From contig JADJXG010000001.1 in NCBI GenBank assembly GCA_016715965.1, forward strand, positions 1,803,501 to 1,867,500: a DNA stretch of 64,000 nucleotides, read 5' to 3'. Made by a program: the position numbers and the translations under genes. Origin of the DNA: Saprospiraceae bacterium (lineage in GTDB: Bacteria > Bacteroidota > Bacteroidia > Chitinophagales > Saprospiraceae). Of the stretch, positions 36,362-49,300 are shown one piece after another; position 1 is the first letter of the stretch, and every line of letters begins with the position of its first letter. Below the pieces are notes generated by a model that saw nothing but the letters and a program-made list of their open reading frames with translations, was not told where the DNA came from and searched no databases.

Positions 36362-37417
36362 ATGTACCAGGTTATTTTTTGTTTTATCACGGCTTTCTTA
36401 TTGACGTATATCACCATACCGTCCATTATCCGGATCGCAAAACATAAAAAGCTGATGGACGTACCGGGGTCAAGGGCGTCACATTTTGTTAGCGTACCTA
36501 CTTTGGGTGGGATTGCTATTTTTGGAGGGGTGATATTTAGCATCATCCTTTGGACACCTTTTCAGGTTTTTGGCAACCTCCAATATATTTTATCTGCATT
36601 TGTGATTATTTTTTTGATTGGGGCAAAAGATGATATTTTACCACTAACACCTTATAAAAAGATGTTGGGACAATTGATTGCAGTGTTGATTTTGGTGTTT
36701 AAAGCCAACATACGAATTACCAATTTTTATGGAATTTATGGTATTGATATTTTGCCGGAATGGATGAGTATATTGTTTAGTATTTTTACCGTCCTGCTCA
36801 TCATCAATGCTTTTAATTTAATCGATGGAATAAACACCTTGTGTGCCAGTACCGGAATCCTGATAGCTGTCACCCTGGGATACTGGTATATGGAAGCAAA
36901 TCAGATTGTTTTGAGCATTATTGCATTTTCATTGGTGGGCTCACTGATTGCATTCTTAAAATACAATATAAGTCCGGCAAAGATCTTTATGGGCGATACA
37001 GGCTCCATGATGGTAGGCTCGATTTGTGCAATATTGGTCATTCGATTTATGGAAATCAATCATACTCTTTTACCTGGAGAAACAAAAATACACGCTACAC
37101 CTGCATTGGCGATTGCACTTTTGTTTATACCATTGTGTGATACATTGAGGGTTTTTATTTTGCGATTGATCAATGGCAGATCTCCTTTCATGGCCGATAA
37201 AAATCATATCCATCATGTGTTTCTTTCGTTGGGACTAAATCATTTGCAAACGACTTCAGTTTTGATCATATTGAATGCTCTTATGATTATCATGGTGAGC
37301 CTTTTTACAGACTGGGGTAATGTCAATTTGTTAATTCTCATTGTGGCATTTGGCTTATTGTTTTCCATCGCGATCAATTTTCTAAATAAGCACCATCTCA
37401 AGCAACCTACTTATTGA
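36362..37417 (+). CDS. Undecaprenyl-phosphate sugar-1-phosphate transferase, WecA/MraY family
   Basis: 351 residues, polytopic (about ten membrane segments). Family motifs in order: LMDVPGSRASHFVSVPTLGG, GAKDDILPLTPYKKM (Asp-Asp), NAFNLIDGINTLCA (catalytic loop), KIFMGDTGSMMVGSI and the HIHH motif in ADKNHIHHVFLSLGL, which points to WecA/TagO-type UDP-HexNAc substrates rather than MraY. It may start the glycan encoded at 6886-17883, but it is not adjacent, so this is inference. Confidence 0.9.
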   Translation: MYQVIFCFITAFLLTYITIPSIIRIAKHKKLMDVPGSRASHFVSVPTLGGIAIFGGVIFSIILWTPFQVFGNLQYILSAFVIIFLIGAKDDILPLTPYKKMLGQLIAVLILVFKANIRITNFYGIYGIDILPEWMSILFSIFTVLLIINAFNLIDGINTLCASTGILIAVTLGYWYMEANQIVLSIIAFSLVGSLIAFLKYNISPAKIFMGDTGSMMVGSICAILVIRFMEINHTLLPGETKIHATPALAIALLFIPLCDTLRVFILRLINGRSPFMADKNHIHHVFLSLGLNHLQTTSVLIILNALMIIMVSLFTDWGNVNLLILIVAFGLLFSIAINFLNKHHLKQPTY

Positions 37418-37422
37418 ATGCT

Positions 37423-37800
37423 ATGTCCAATTGGCAGGCATACCTATTTGTTTTCATAGGAGGTGGACTTGGATCAGTTTTGAGATGGCTAATCAGTAAA
37501 TTTGCACAGCCATTTTATCCAAACGGTATAATTGCTACACTTGGTGCAAATATGATCGCGTCATTGTTATTAGGATACCTACTTTACAGCAACTTTCAAA
37601 ATGTGTCTGCATCTTTGATTCGTTTTTTTTTAATCATTGGATTTTGTGGAGGCTTAAGCACTTTTTCTACATTTAGTGCAGAGAATTTAGCGTTTCTATT
37701 AGATGGACAGTGGCTTAAACTGGGAGGATACATTCTGTTGAGTGTTTTTGCTTGTCTGCTTTCAGTATGGCTAGGAATGTGTTTGGCCAAACTGGCTTAA
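37423..37800 (+). CDS. crcB: Fluoride channel Fluc/CrcB
   Basis: About 125 residues from ATG 37423 (MSNWQAYLFVFIGGGLGSVLRW); a TTG at 37414 overlapping the previous stop is the alternative. Four membrane helices. The signature GFCGGLSTFSTFSAE carries the Phe/Ser/Thr residues of the fluoride pathway, and LGANMIASLLLGYLL has the conserved Asn. These proteins form dual-topology dimers exporting fluoride. No fluoride riboswitch was recognised, and the gene is probably co-transcribed with the WecA-like gene. Confidence 0.93.
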   Translation: MSNWQAYLFVFIGGGLGSVLRWLISKFAQPFYPNGIIATLGANMIASLLLGYLLYSNFQNVSASLIRFFLIIGFCGGLSTFSTFSAENLAFLLDGQWLKLGGYILLSVFACLLSVWLGMCLAKLA

Positions 37801-38512
37801 TCCGTTCGACCAGATTGGATTTTTTACCAATTGATTTATTGGAATCGTGAATGTTGTTAGACAATAACACTGAACTTGAGATACAAAGAACCAAACATCC
37901 AATAATCAAATTCAATGTTATGCTGCCCTTTTGATAAATCGAAAAGACTCAATGAATGATTGACTGTAAGGCTTGTGTTCACAGTTTTATCAAAAGACTA
38001 TAATTTTTAAATAAAAGGTGTATTGAAAAGACCAAAGGGGCAGATTTTAAATATAAAAATTCACTGACGATGAGCTCTTCAGCCAGTGAATTAAAATGGA
38101 AGTTTTCATCCAGGAATTGTTATCAGAATTTACAGTGCGTGTCAAAAGTGAACCCAATGTCAGGCTCCTCGAAAGATATTTACAAAAATGAATTAATTTT
38201 CAAAAAGCCTGACTTTCAAGAATAGGATTAAATTTAATACCATTATAGATTTAATCAATTAATTGCTTCAAATGGTCGATATGTATCCAGTCGTTTACAT
38301 TTGTGGGTTTATTGTATTTCCCCTTTACATTAAATGCAAGAAGAAGAAAATATTCCAACAAAGGGACTTTAGAATAATAAATAATAGGCTGCGTTAACTT
38401 ACCTGTAATCTCATTATTCATTTATTCTGTGCCTCCTCATACATTCTTCCCAATTTAACTTCCAATCCTGAATGAATTACGAAATAAATATTTTAAAATA
38501 TGGATATGCGAT
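37801..38512. other. 712-bp gene-free region before IS3 copy 1
   Basis: AT-rich with no family-like reading frame. It contains a perfect 9-bp inverted repeat, AATTCACTG (38058-38066) and CAGTGAATT (38084-38092), which on the minus strand is followed by TTTT and could end a leftward transcript. An isolated TACATTTG at 38296-38303 has no gene behind it. Confidence 0.5.
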
Positions 38513-38608
38513 TGACATGGTACCAATAAATGGGACACTGATCTAATTTAGTTAAAAAATAAAATTAGTACACATTTTACCCCTGCGACAAAGATAAGCA
38601 TTGCTCCC

Positions 38609-38681
38609 AAAATGTCAAGAGCAAGTCGAGTTCCGCCGGAAGAATACAGAATAAAGAGGTCGGCGGAACTCTTGACATTTT
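38609..38681. repeat. Nested inverted repeat in the 3' tail of IS3 copy 1
   Basis: Outer arms AAAATGTCAAGAG (38609-38621) and CTCTTGACATTTT (38669-38681) are perfect complements. Inner arms GAGTTCCGCC (38628-38637) and GGCGGAACTC (38662-38671) also are. The right side reads on the minus strand as AAAATGTCAAGAGTTCCGCC without a break, whereas the left side has a few extra bases between the two blocks. The same structure is at 61513-61585. The AAATGTCAAGAGTTCCG core recurs in the palindrome at 881-1014. Confidence 0.8.
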
Positions 38682-38743
38682 GTCCGCAATAAGCTTGGTC
38701 CTCGTCTAAGGGTAAAAATGCAAAGTCATGTTTTGTTTCCATA

Positions 38744-39633
38744 TTAGTTGCAATGAGTGAATTGATTTTTCGAATAATAAATATTTTCAAATTCTAAGGG
38801 TGTATAGTATTGAATGGATGAATGCCTTCTGATTGTGTTGTAATAGCCATCTATGTATTCAAACAGAGTGAATCTTAATTGATCCAAATCATCAAATACA
38901 GTACCTCTAATGCATTCGCATTTGAGCCTTGAGAAAAATGATTCGGCAATTGCGTTGTCATAAACTTCGTTTTTGCGAGTCATACTTTGTCTATTTCCTT
39001 TAATGGCATTTTTGAAATCTTTACTAGAGTACTGCGTTCCTCGGTCAGAATGGACAATCACACTTAATTTATTTTGGATGCATTTCAGTTTTGCTTTATT
39101 GAAGGCTGAAATAACCAGTTCGCTTCTCATATGAGTCTGAACATCCCAGCCCACTACTTTATGCAAATAAGTATCAATCCAAGTTGAAAGATAGGCCCAT
39201 TGGCCATTCTTTAAAGGAATGTAGGTAATGTCACCAACCCATACTTCATTTGGTTTTTGCGCCTTTCCAAAATCAAGAAGTAAATTGGGTGCAGGAAATT
39301 TGGTCCCGGTGGAATCAGTTGTTTTTGGAACAAAACTCTTTGGCTGGATTGCTTTCAAATTTTGTTCCTTCATACATTTGCGAATCAAATGGCGGCTAAC
39401 ATTTTTGAATATTTTACGGCTAATTCCATTTTAATTCTACGACTTCCATACCTATTCATATGAGAGTCAAATACGGATTTTATTCGGTCTCTTAATCCCA
39501 AATGTTTAGTGGGAGAATCCCTCCTGTGGATAAAATGATACAAAGTATTCCTTGGAATATTCATCATCTTGCAAAGCTTGTTAGTAGGATACACACCGCT
39601 TAGACTCTGGATAAATTCAGCTTTTGGTTTCAT
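38744..39633 (-). pseudogene. IS3 orfB (DDE transposase), copy 1, frameshifted
   Basis: Relative to the intact 296-residue orfB of copy 2, one T is missing from a T run (five T at 39402-39406, six in copy 2 at 62306-62311). The frame is split into an 82-residue start (MKPKAEFIQSLSGVYPTNKL...) and a 214-residue downstream piece with the catalytic region: WVGDITYIPL, VHSDRGTQYSS and NAIAESFFSRLKCE (DDE). The element cannot make a normal transposase itself but could be mobilised by copy 2. Confidence 0.9.
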
Positions 39634-39929
39634 GTCTGCCGGCTGAAAATGTTCAAGGCTTTTTTTAAAATATCCCTTTCCATTTCAACATCCCTTAATT
39701 TCTTACGGAGCTGTTCAAGTTCAGTATAAGGATTATTTGTTCCTGGCTGGACGGAAGCATTCCTGGTAATCCTGATTTGACTACGCCAATTGTAAAGCAT
39801 TTGCTTACTAACGCCAAGAGAATCAGCTAATTCGCTAGCGTTCCTCCCGGATTCGAGCAAATGAATGGCATTAAGCTTAAACTCGGTATCGTACCTCCTC
39901 CTCCGATTGTTTGTCTTTGATTGATCCAT
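39630..39929 (-). CDS. IS3 orfA, copy 1
   Basis: 99 residues. N-terminal helix-turn-helix (RRRRYDTEFKLNAIHLLESG, ELADSLGVSKQMLYNWRSQ) and a C-terminal leucine-zipper-like coiled coil (ELEQLRKKLRDVEMERDIL). A run of seven A before GCC (plus-strand T run 39660-39666) is a classic -1 frameshift site for making an OrfAB fusion. Identical to the orfA of copy 2. Confidence 0.92.
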   Translation of the reverse strand: MDQSKTNNRRRRYDTEFKLNAIHLLESGRNASELADSLGVSKQMLYNWRSQIRITRNASVQPGTNNPYTELEQLRKKLRDVEMERDILKKALNIFSRQT

Positions 39930-39980
39930 AACACAAATTTAAGTTAGATTTGTGTACCATTTTCTTGGACCACTTCACCA

Positions 39981-40395
39981 GTTTGATTTAATTCTTCAAG
40001 CACAATTTAATTAATATGATAACAATTATAAAAAATATTAAATTCTGATATTACACAAATTTTGCTGCCTAAGGCTTAGAAATGAAAATATACATTTTTG
40101 GGAGAAAAGTAATTCAAAGTGAGTGACAGGATAGAATTTGCTGAGATATTTTAATACATTTACTTGTTTTGAATATATGCAATTTTTGTGGAAAGCAATG
40201 GAAAGTATCAAAAGCTGATATCTAATGAAGTATTTATTTCACGACCAAGACTAGGGCTTTTATCATTTTAAAGCGAATTTGTCTGGAATTTCCCGAAAAT
40301 CAATTACATGACTCCAAAGAAAAATTCCCGGCTCTATCGAAATTGATGCCGGGAATTTCTTTCAACTAATAAATTTATCTAATAAAACAGTTCTA
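39981..40395. other. Gene-free region between IS3 copy 1 and the giant gene
   Basis: About 415 bp, AT-rich, with no recognisable gene. It contains the minus-strand terminator at 40317-40358. Confidence 0.5.
40317..40358 (-). terminator. Intrinsic terminator of the giant secreted-protein gene
   Basis: Perfect 11-bp stem, AAATTCCCGGC (40322-40332) and GCCGGGAATTT (40348-40358), with a 15-nt loop. On the minus strand it is followed by a T-rich tail (TTTTTCTTT). It lies 38 bp beyond the giant gene's stop. Confidence 0.8.
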
Positions 40396-43300
40396 TCATC
40401 TATTTATTTTGATTAGTTTGAAATGTTTTATTTTTTGATTGATTTTAACTTTCAAAAAATAAAGACCAGGTGAGTATGCATTTCCAAAGTTGATCTGATT
40501 TTCATTTTTATTCATGACCATTTTTTCAACTTCTTTCCCATATTGATCGAAAACCTCCAACTGCGCATTTGAAGAATCAATATTGTCAAGGGTTAATTTG
40601 AAATCTTCAGAACTTGGGTTTGGAAAAACTCTGATATTGGAATCGAAATAGTCTAAAGTCTTGGAGGATATATTGGAGGAAATACAAATTCCTTCAAAAT
40701 ACAACTCCGTATTTGAGTTTAATAGATCCCCATTCAAACTATTCTCCACATAGACCATTAATTTACCTTCAATTCCACGATCTAAACATTGTCTTGCTAG
40801 AGCTTCCGGTAATGAAATCAAAGAATTAATTTCACACCATTCATTGGGTAAGCCTTCTAAAGGAATTTTAAGAATGGTATGATATCCGATGTATTCTTGA
40901 GAAAGGTTTGAAGCTTGAATTGTTTGCTTGCTTGGAACAAATGCAACCACCAACTTTGATCCAAGCTTTGACTCTGTGTCTGCAACTGGTTTAAATCGTA
41001 TTTTTAGTTGCCGATTGTTTGTAGATAGACAAACATATTTAGATGTAACAAGCCTATCAGATCTATCTAGATTTCCTTTGATAAGGATGCTATTTCTTGG
41101 TTGATCTGACTGATTTTGAATCCATTTTGGATTTCCCTCAATAGCATTCCAAAGAAGAGAATCTGAAAGATCATCATTTAAATGATCTAAATCACCTAGA
41201 GTAATGCAATTCTCACCATTGGCAAATGATTGAGGTGATGGAGTGCATTGAATATCGAAAGTATATATTCTGCCACTCACTTCACAAATACTTCCATCGT
41301 CTTTTTTGCGAGTAACACTCATTCTAATCTTATATATGCCTGATACACCAAAATTATGACATATCAATTGATTACCTACACTTGTTGCGAAAAGTTGATT
41401 GCTAGGCAAAATATACCAGTTAATCATGTCGCATGCAGTAAGTTGGAGAGGCGAAAAGCAAGCAATGCATTTGTCTATGACAAGCACCTGGCTTAAACCC
41501 GCTTCCATGTCTTCAAAGAAATCAATATAATCGCAGGGACATTCTTCATCACAACCTTTCAAGCTAAGGTGGATTTTACATTCACACGGGATAGCATTAT
41601 CACAATAACCAGTAAGGATCAAATCGTATTCTCCCCCTGCAGTAATGACTCCAGGAGGTATGATCAATCCGAATGCAGGATATGCCAATGTCGTTCCTGA
41701 GGCCACAATGGAGGAAGTATTCGAATTGACCAATATCCATTCAACAGTACTGATCTCACAATCACTTCTGCATAAAAGATTTCCGCTAAATGTCCAAAAA
41801 CAGTTATCCGGTGGGCAGTCCAATCTTGCTGTATCCCCACAATCCACCATGGTCTTTTGGCTTTTATCCCAATAAAATGAAAGGCCATTAAAGCTTTCAC
41901 AGTAGCAATCGTCCTCACATTCAACAGTTACAGTATCACACATTTCTAATGTCCAACAAGGTTTCTTTGTAGGATCTCCATTTGGATATTCGGACACAAG
42001 TACGCAGATAATGTAAATACCTGAATTTGTATAGGTATGTGACCAAGAACCCGTTGTTGGAGTTGGACTCAATGGTGGTGGAGGAGGATATTCACCAAAA
42101 TCTGGTGCTGATTCAAAGTAATGGCAATCTCCAAGCTGCGGTGCTGAAATGCTTACATTGCAGCCATTTTGAGTGATTTGGAATCCTTGATTTACCAACG
42201 ATTTGAAGGTTTGATAATTTTTCTTGTCACAACATTTTTTGCAATCAAGTGAAACCATGCGTCTGATTTTTACCTCATTACAAATTATACCATCATCATT
42301 ATATTCTACCACATAAATTTCAATCAGGTAGCTCACACTGACATTGCTGTATTGATGCATGAACATCCCACCATTACCAAAAGGGCCATAATCTATGGTA
42401 CCATCTTTCCAATTGATGTATTTAATTTCATAATGGCAATCATCTGGTAGGGGATCAATATTAATGATGGCTTTACAGTTAAATTTATCCTGAGTTATCG
42501 TGATTCCCTGATTTACTAATTTTTCAAAATCCACCCTATTTCCACAACAACTGTCACATGGAAGAATCATGAAAGGTTTTACACATGCACAGGTATCACA
42601 GCCACAAATTTTATCAATCGAAAAGTAGTATTCAACCCCAGGTGTAAAAATCGAATAAGGGATGCTGTTGATATTCCAATTGTTGTCTGTTGTTGCAAGG
42701 CCTATTGTACCAGAAAGAATGCTGTTGTTTTGCTGATCTGAAATATTCCAGGATACCTCTCTTTGACAAGAATCCGTGCAAAATATGTCACCTTGCAAAT
42801 TAAATAATGTCGCACTTATAGGGCAAGGAATCTGCCAAGCTACAGGATCATTGCATGGGCTAAATAAATTGAATTCAGAATTGTAGGCATTGAGGGTACC
42901 ATTTTCTTCACATGCACATGAATCAAGGATGGTGATGCAAACATCATCCACAATGATGAATGAGGTAGAGTCGCCATGATTAATAGCAGATCGATTCCAT
43001 GGTGAGATCGCGAGATTGGAATACAATTGACTAGGTCTCCAATTAAAAGAATAAGTATTGTTTGAATAAGTAATAGGTGTTGGTGTAATTCCAATATTTT
43101 CACATTGTGATCCGCCACACAAATAATTAAAGATACCATTGAAGGCCATAAATCTGACTTGTCCGGGAATCAACTTGTTTGGATCTGGATGTTGACGCGC
43201 ACAAAACTCAATCTGATAGAGGTATTTAGGATCAAATGAAAAAGTTTGAGCGATGGCTTCTCCAACTACTTGGTTGCCCCACATCAAAGCCGCTCCGGGT

Positions 43301-46300
43301 CTTCTACATCCAACAGCCGATGCCTGCGGAGTTCGAGATGCATTTACCCAATTGTTTACGTTACCACTGGTTCCAATGTTACCTGAAACAAATCCATCCT
43401 CAAATTCAGGGTTGAGCACTAAATTATTTTCACAGAATGACTCACAAAGCAATTGACCTTCTCTACTACAAACACGCGTCTCTTCCATAAGCAATGGATC
43501 TTCTGCATAGAAGTCAACCGAAATTTGAATATCAGTACCAACTGTGGAGGGTTGATAACAAAACTTCAAAATGGAGTTTAAGAATCCAGGAGGTATATTT
43601 CCTCCATTGTATTGAAGACAAACTTGATTGGGTGAAGGCGAAGAACAATAAGTCCATGATGGATCGTGCATGATGTCAAACATATAAGATCCAGTTATAC
43701 TCACCTCAATATAAGTAAAATAATCAATTCCACACCTATTGTCTAAACTCAGGACCATACAGCAACTGTCTTCTACATTTTGTGGATCTAAGATCAATAC
43801 AATATCTTCACAAGGGTCACAACAATGTTCAATATCAAAACAAGTTGTGTCAAAACCAAAACAATGACTACTATCGGAAAGTATAGCATCTGTTGCTATG
43901 CAAACCTGTTTTGTGGTCAAAATAGCTGTGTTGCTTTCCAATATTAAACATTGCGAGGACGATGTAGCTCCTGGAGCAAGATTCGGGATGAGATCTAATT
44001 GTATTGGATTGCTGTAACCAAAAGAACTGCATGAATGAAACCCAAATCCTGCGGAACTAGTGTGAATATTTATGTAATCAATGTCTTGAGTTCCCTGATT
44101 AACAACATTGAAATTCAAGATATACTCATTTGGATTTTGAGGATTGCATATTGCTGTCAAATTAATAATTTCAGCACAATCAATGGGAGGAATAGGTGTA
44201 CAACGGGCTATGACCGTATCACGACAGACAATTTTTTTGCCCCCTGATTTGGTCATTTCATACCAGACGAATTCAATGAATTGACTATCTAATGCTCCAG
44301 GAATACCACTTAGACAGAATTTGAAAAAATCACTGGATATTCCTCCCGGAAGGCCTGGATCGCCTTCGATTGCTAAATTCTGACCCCCTCCAATAATTGA
44401 TAATCCTGACAATGTATTTGCTTTTGAAAATGTCCATCCTGGTGTCAATATATTTATAGCAACACAAGGCAAAGTGAATCCAACATCATTAGAAAGTTGA
44501 ATGGTGTAGCAACAGGAATCATCAATACTAATTGTTTCCATCATTGCAACTTCTATTTTGTCACAGCAACTGGAAGTATCAATGGATTCTGCACAATTGC
44601 AATAATATTTTCCAATGAATATATCTTCATCTACTGCAGAATAAGCAGTTCCAGTTAGTATCTTTGGAGCAGGATAAAGATTAGTGCTATTGGTCCTTCC
44701 AATAATGGAGAATCCCATATTTTGATCAGGCACAATAGACCATACATCATCTTTTCCATTTCCATCTACATGATGTGATTTTACAATTTCACAATCTTGA
44801 TTTATAAATCCAAAGTACAAATTATGGAAACTGTACCCCTGCACTCCCTCAGTATTGTTGACATTTTTACCTCCGGCAAAATAAATATTTTTGTTTTGAT
44901 CGACACTAATTTCAGTGATGGCAGTATGTGGATCCATTTCCCTTATACATTTTGCTATTCCCTGTTCATCATATCTTGCAATATAATAGGTCTGTGCAGG
45001 TCCAGAAATGTTCGTAAATAGTGGATTTCCTCCACGCGGATCAAAATTAAATTCATAAGGAAATCCATGGTATTTTTCAATAGAAACTGCGAAACCACCT
45101 GAATATGCCTCTATGTCACTACTGATACCATGATGCCAACCATTGGGTATTGCAATTCCAAGAATAGGAAAGGCCCAAAGAAAACTTCCGTTTTGACCAA
45201 ATTTAGCGACAAATGCAGCAGCATTTACATCCGGTCCCCCTGATAAATCAGGATTATTGTCTTGATTAAAATCTACTGAGTTAGAGAAATGGCCGCAAAC
45301 ATACATGCTGTCAGTTAATGGATCAATACTGACTCCAAGAGGGTAAGCTCCTCCGGTATTGTTTGACAATGGAGTGAGTGATTTAACCCAATCTAAATGT
45401 CCATCTGAAGCTTTAAATTTGGCAAGATAAAAATCCTGATTTCCTTGATTGTTGATGGATGGAATTGCCATTCCAATCGGATCAAAATTTACAAGCCCAG
45501 TAAAAATTCCGGTTAGTACAGGGTTATTTCCTGCATCTAGATCCATATCGGATACAAGCGTCCTTTCATTGTCATTCCCAAAAGCCAATGCCCATTCCAA
45601 TTCCGGAAGTGCACAAGAAGGCTTATCTTTATATTTTGCCAGGAATACATTGACACCTGTTCCCTTTCTATCAACAGTTTCAAACGATCCTAAACCATCG
45701 GGTAATTGGATGGATGGGCTGTTAAATATTCCAGTTAAGTAAAACCCATCTTGAAAATGTTTGATCACAAGTCCTTGATCAGATGCTGCTCCGGAAATCG
45801 TAAACTCGTAGCACAAGGAGAAATCAGGATTATATTTTATAACAAAGCAATCTGTATTTGCAGCGACAGCAGATACTTCAGAATTGGGTCCATTGTGATA
45901 ATGACCGGTACAATATTGATTTCCGTTTAGATCTTCATCGATGTAAAAATCTGAAACATCGGCTAATGTTCCTCCTATGGAAGGAATGTAGGAATCTCCA
46001 AATAATTTGAAATATTTTAGTGCTATTTCCTCCTTAGTACAAGATCCACAATCAACGCAAATCGAAAAACAACTGTCTTTTTGAAAGCAAACCCTGCCGT
46101 CTATACAAGACTCTTCGAACCTAAGGCAGATTTCAAATTCACCGGATGTTGTATAACTATGCGATAGTTCGACGCTTCCAATTCCATTGTAGTATCCGCT
46201 CGTACTTCCATCTCCCCAATCAACCATCATTCTTTGCCACCATCCAATGCATTCATGTTCAATACAGATGGTGCACGAATCTCTAAGCACTTTCACAGGA

Positions 46301-49300
46301 TTATTAATAACCGCCAAAAATGAATTATAATCAAAGCAGCAGCTGTCTATTGGACAGTTTCCAAAATCAATTTGGCTAATGACGGAGTGATGATCAATGA
46401 CATCAATTTCATAATTAAGTGTAGTTGGAAAATTTTGAATATGTGAATATTTTTGTACTTCGCAAACGATATAATGTCCTATCGGAACATTTTGGAATTT
46501 GTAGAATCCATTTGCATCTGTTGTGACAGTTTGCACGATATGACCAGTCTCGTCTTTTAATTCAATGGTCCAATCCTTTCCAGGAGGATCAGTATCGTCC
46601 CTTTTACCATCACATTTTAGATCTAGATATTTTTGTCCTACAATAAAATTTGTCGCATTACAACATGTAGATTTAAGCAGCCCTACCCCAGTGATTATTC
46701 CTGCAATATTTAAACCCATGGCTACACTATGAAGATTTCTTAACTTGGCTTGCAAGCAATAGTTGCCGCCTGATAAGTAAAATGAGTGAGATGATTGGTG
46801 AGAAACAGTACCATCAAATGCAGATTTTAATACGCTTGGAATATCTAAAAGATTTGCGATGACAATTCCTGTTGCAGATTCAATAAGAGAAATTTCTAGC
46901 GCGTCATCAGCCAATGCTTGCAAATCTATGGTTACAAAACTTGAATCTTGACAAACACAAAAACAATTTTGAAAGACATAAGGTGTATCAGGAGCTTCGT
47001 TGTTGACATCCAAGCTTGAAAATGGGTAGGCAGAGATCCATTGAGATTGACCTGGGAAACCACTCCAAGCCGTATGCGGGGTAATAATATGAGCAGGAAA
47101 TGGATAAGCTAAACCTGAAACTGGTGCATTCACCAATACCCATTGACTTGTTGCACTTCCTACTGGAAGCAAGCTACTTGAAAATGGATCAAATCCTGTA
47201 CTAATATTCAACACATTGGTAGCACAGCTATCTTCGCAATGATCCTCACAAACAGGAATTTCAATACATAATTTGGTAAAATTTTCACATTCTAAACCAG
47301 ATTGTATAAGTGTAGCATTAAAACAAAATTGGTGTAAGTCAGTGAGAACATTAATAGAATATATTTTAATCTTTAAGAGACCTGAACAACTGTCCTTGGA
47401 TACTGGTGGAATTAATTCAATCTCAGTCGTAGGAGTTAATGAACCATCGGGCTGAATGAAAAATATATTTGGATCACAAGATTCAAGATGAAGCCCTTCT
47501 GCTAAATCCAACCCTGAATTTAAGATCATAAATTCCAATTCAAATTTATGCGTATTGAAAGAATCGCAAGTAATCAAAGGGTTTTTTATTTCAACACAAC
47601 TATCTACTACAGCGCCACATGCTAATAACAGATTGGTATCACATGCTACAGTCGCCTCATCAGTTTGGTAAAATTTAATGGTAAAAAAATTAGACAACGT
47701 ACTCGCAAGTATTGTTTCCGGGGGACAATCCAAGGTAATTGGAGTTAGTTGATCAACATTGGTTCCATTGCCCAATTCTCCAAAATAATTTTGTCCCCAT
47801 ATATGTAGATTTCCATCAGCATCTAAATACATGGAATGTGACCCTCCGATGGAATATTGGTTTGGGTCAGTAGAAGTTGAAAGTTGGGTTGGAGATAGTG
47901 CGTTTAATACGGTGGCATTGCCCACCTGTCCTCTAGTATTATTTCCCCAAAGCCATAAACTTTCATCATTTTGTTGCGAAATAAAGTGCTCTACACCTGA
48001 CGATACTGATTCCCACGTATTTGTGGTCCCTACTTGAACCGGTATTATTCTGTTTGTGTAAGTGCCATCACCCAATTGACCATATTGATTTCTTCCCCAG
48101 GCCCATCGCGTACCATTGTCCCTAATTCCAATGGTAGATTCCCAACTTGCTGCAATATCCAACCATGTTGTACCTGGTTGTATTAATGTTGGAGTTGTTC
48201 TGGTTGTATTTGTACCATCACCCAATTGAAGAAAGTTGTTCCTTCCCCAAGCCCAAAGGGACCCATTGTTCTTTAAAGCCATGACATGGTAACCCATGGA
48301 ACTTAATTTTTTCCAATCCATTGCACTTCCAATTGGAACAGGTTCTTTTCTAGTAGTATATGTGCCGTCTCCAATTTGACCATATTGATTATTTCCCCAG
48401 GCCCAAAGAGTTCCGTTGTTTTTAATCGCGTAAGAGGTATAGCCTCCTGCATGAATGTATTTCCAGTCTAAATCAGAACCTACTTGCGTTGGAACGTTCC
48501 TGTTAAAATTATCATTGAGCCCAAGTTGGCCTTCAAAATTGTATCCCCAAGACCACAGTGATCCATCATTTTTAAGCGCAAGGGCAAAATGATTTCCTCC
48601 AGATATTTCTTTCCAATCATTGTCAGTTCCTACTCGCATAGGAGTATTTTGATTGACGTTATTTCCAATACCCAACTGCCCACTTGAATTTTGGCCCCAG
48701 GCCCATAAACTTCCGTCGGTTTTGAGGCCTAAAGTATATCCACCTCCTCCTTCAATTTTAGTCCAACAACCAAGACTTTCTTTAACACTATCAATACAAA
48801 ATTCAACTATGCCAGCATGATATCCAGCAGGAATTGCCGCAGCGGGATAGTCCAGACAAACAGATTGAGGTGTAGGCGGAATAGGAAAAAACCAAGGTGC
48901 AGAAGTGCTTGTGGAAATTAAACTTATTGTAGGATCAGTACATTCAATTTCAATTTTTCCGAAAAACGGAATATTGCAATTATTCGTTAAGTCTAGGGCA
49001 AAGCAACAAGAAGTGTCGTTTGAGATGTTTCTACCTGAGATATAAATTTCTTCGCATGGTGTGCAACAAGGTTCAAGTGGTAAGCATACTTTGTCAAGGA
49101 TATTGCAATACATTCCATCTGCAATTAGACTAAGCTGAAAACAAAATTCAGTAATATCACTGATCGCTTCATCGGGTTTAACTATCAATTGAATAGTACT
49201 ACTGCAACTGTCTGGTTTTAAAATATCAGTTAAATTTATATTCATGTTTTGCAGTGCAGATGAACCAAATCCAATTTCGTCCGTGCAAGATGTAAGACCT

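Larger units (their letters stand above)
38513..39980 (-). mobile_element. IS3-family element, copy 1 (transposase broken)
   Basis: 1468 bp, nearly identical to 61417-62885. The boundaries are where the two copies stop matching: TGACATGGTACC on the left, GACCACTTCACCA on the right (TG...CA ends). The terminal regions are imperfect inverted repeats, TGGTACCAATAAATGGGACAC against TGGTCCAAGAAAATGGTACAC. It holds orfA, a frameshifted orfB and a ~230-bp non-coding 3' tail with a strong hairpin. No target duplication is visible by eye. It lies between crcB and the 3' end of the giant gene. Confidence 0.92.

Noticed and set aside
38548..38790. 80-codon minus-strand frame in the IS3 tail, identical at 61452-61694
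   Set aside because: It runs through the nested hairpin and overlaps the 3' end of orfB; it is conserved only because the IS copies are identical, with no family resemblance.
47720..48790. RCC1 repeats as a CRISPR-like or DNA-level tandem repeat
   Set aside because: The repetition is at protein level (WAWGxNxxGQLG) with divergent DNA; no spacer-repeat structure is present. No CRISPR array was seen anywhere in the window.
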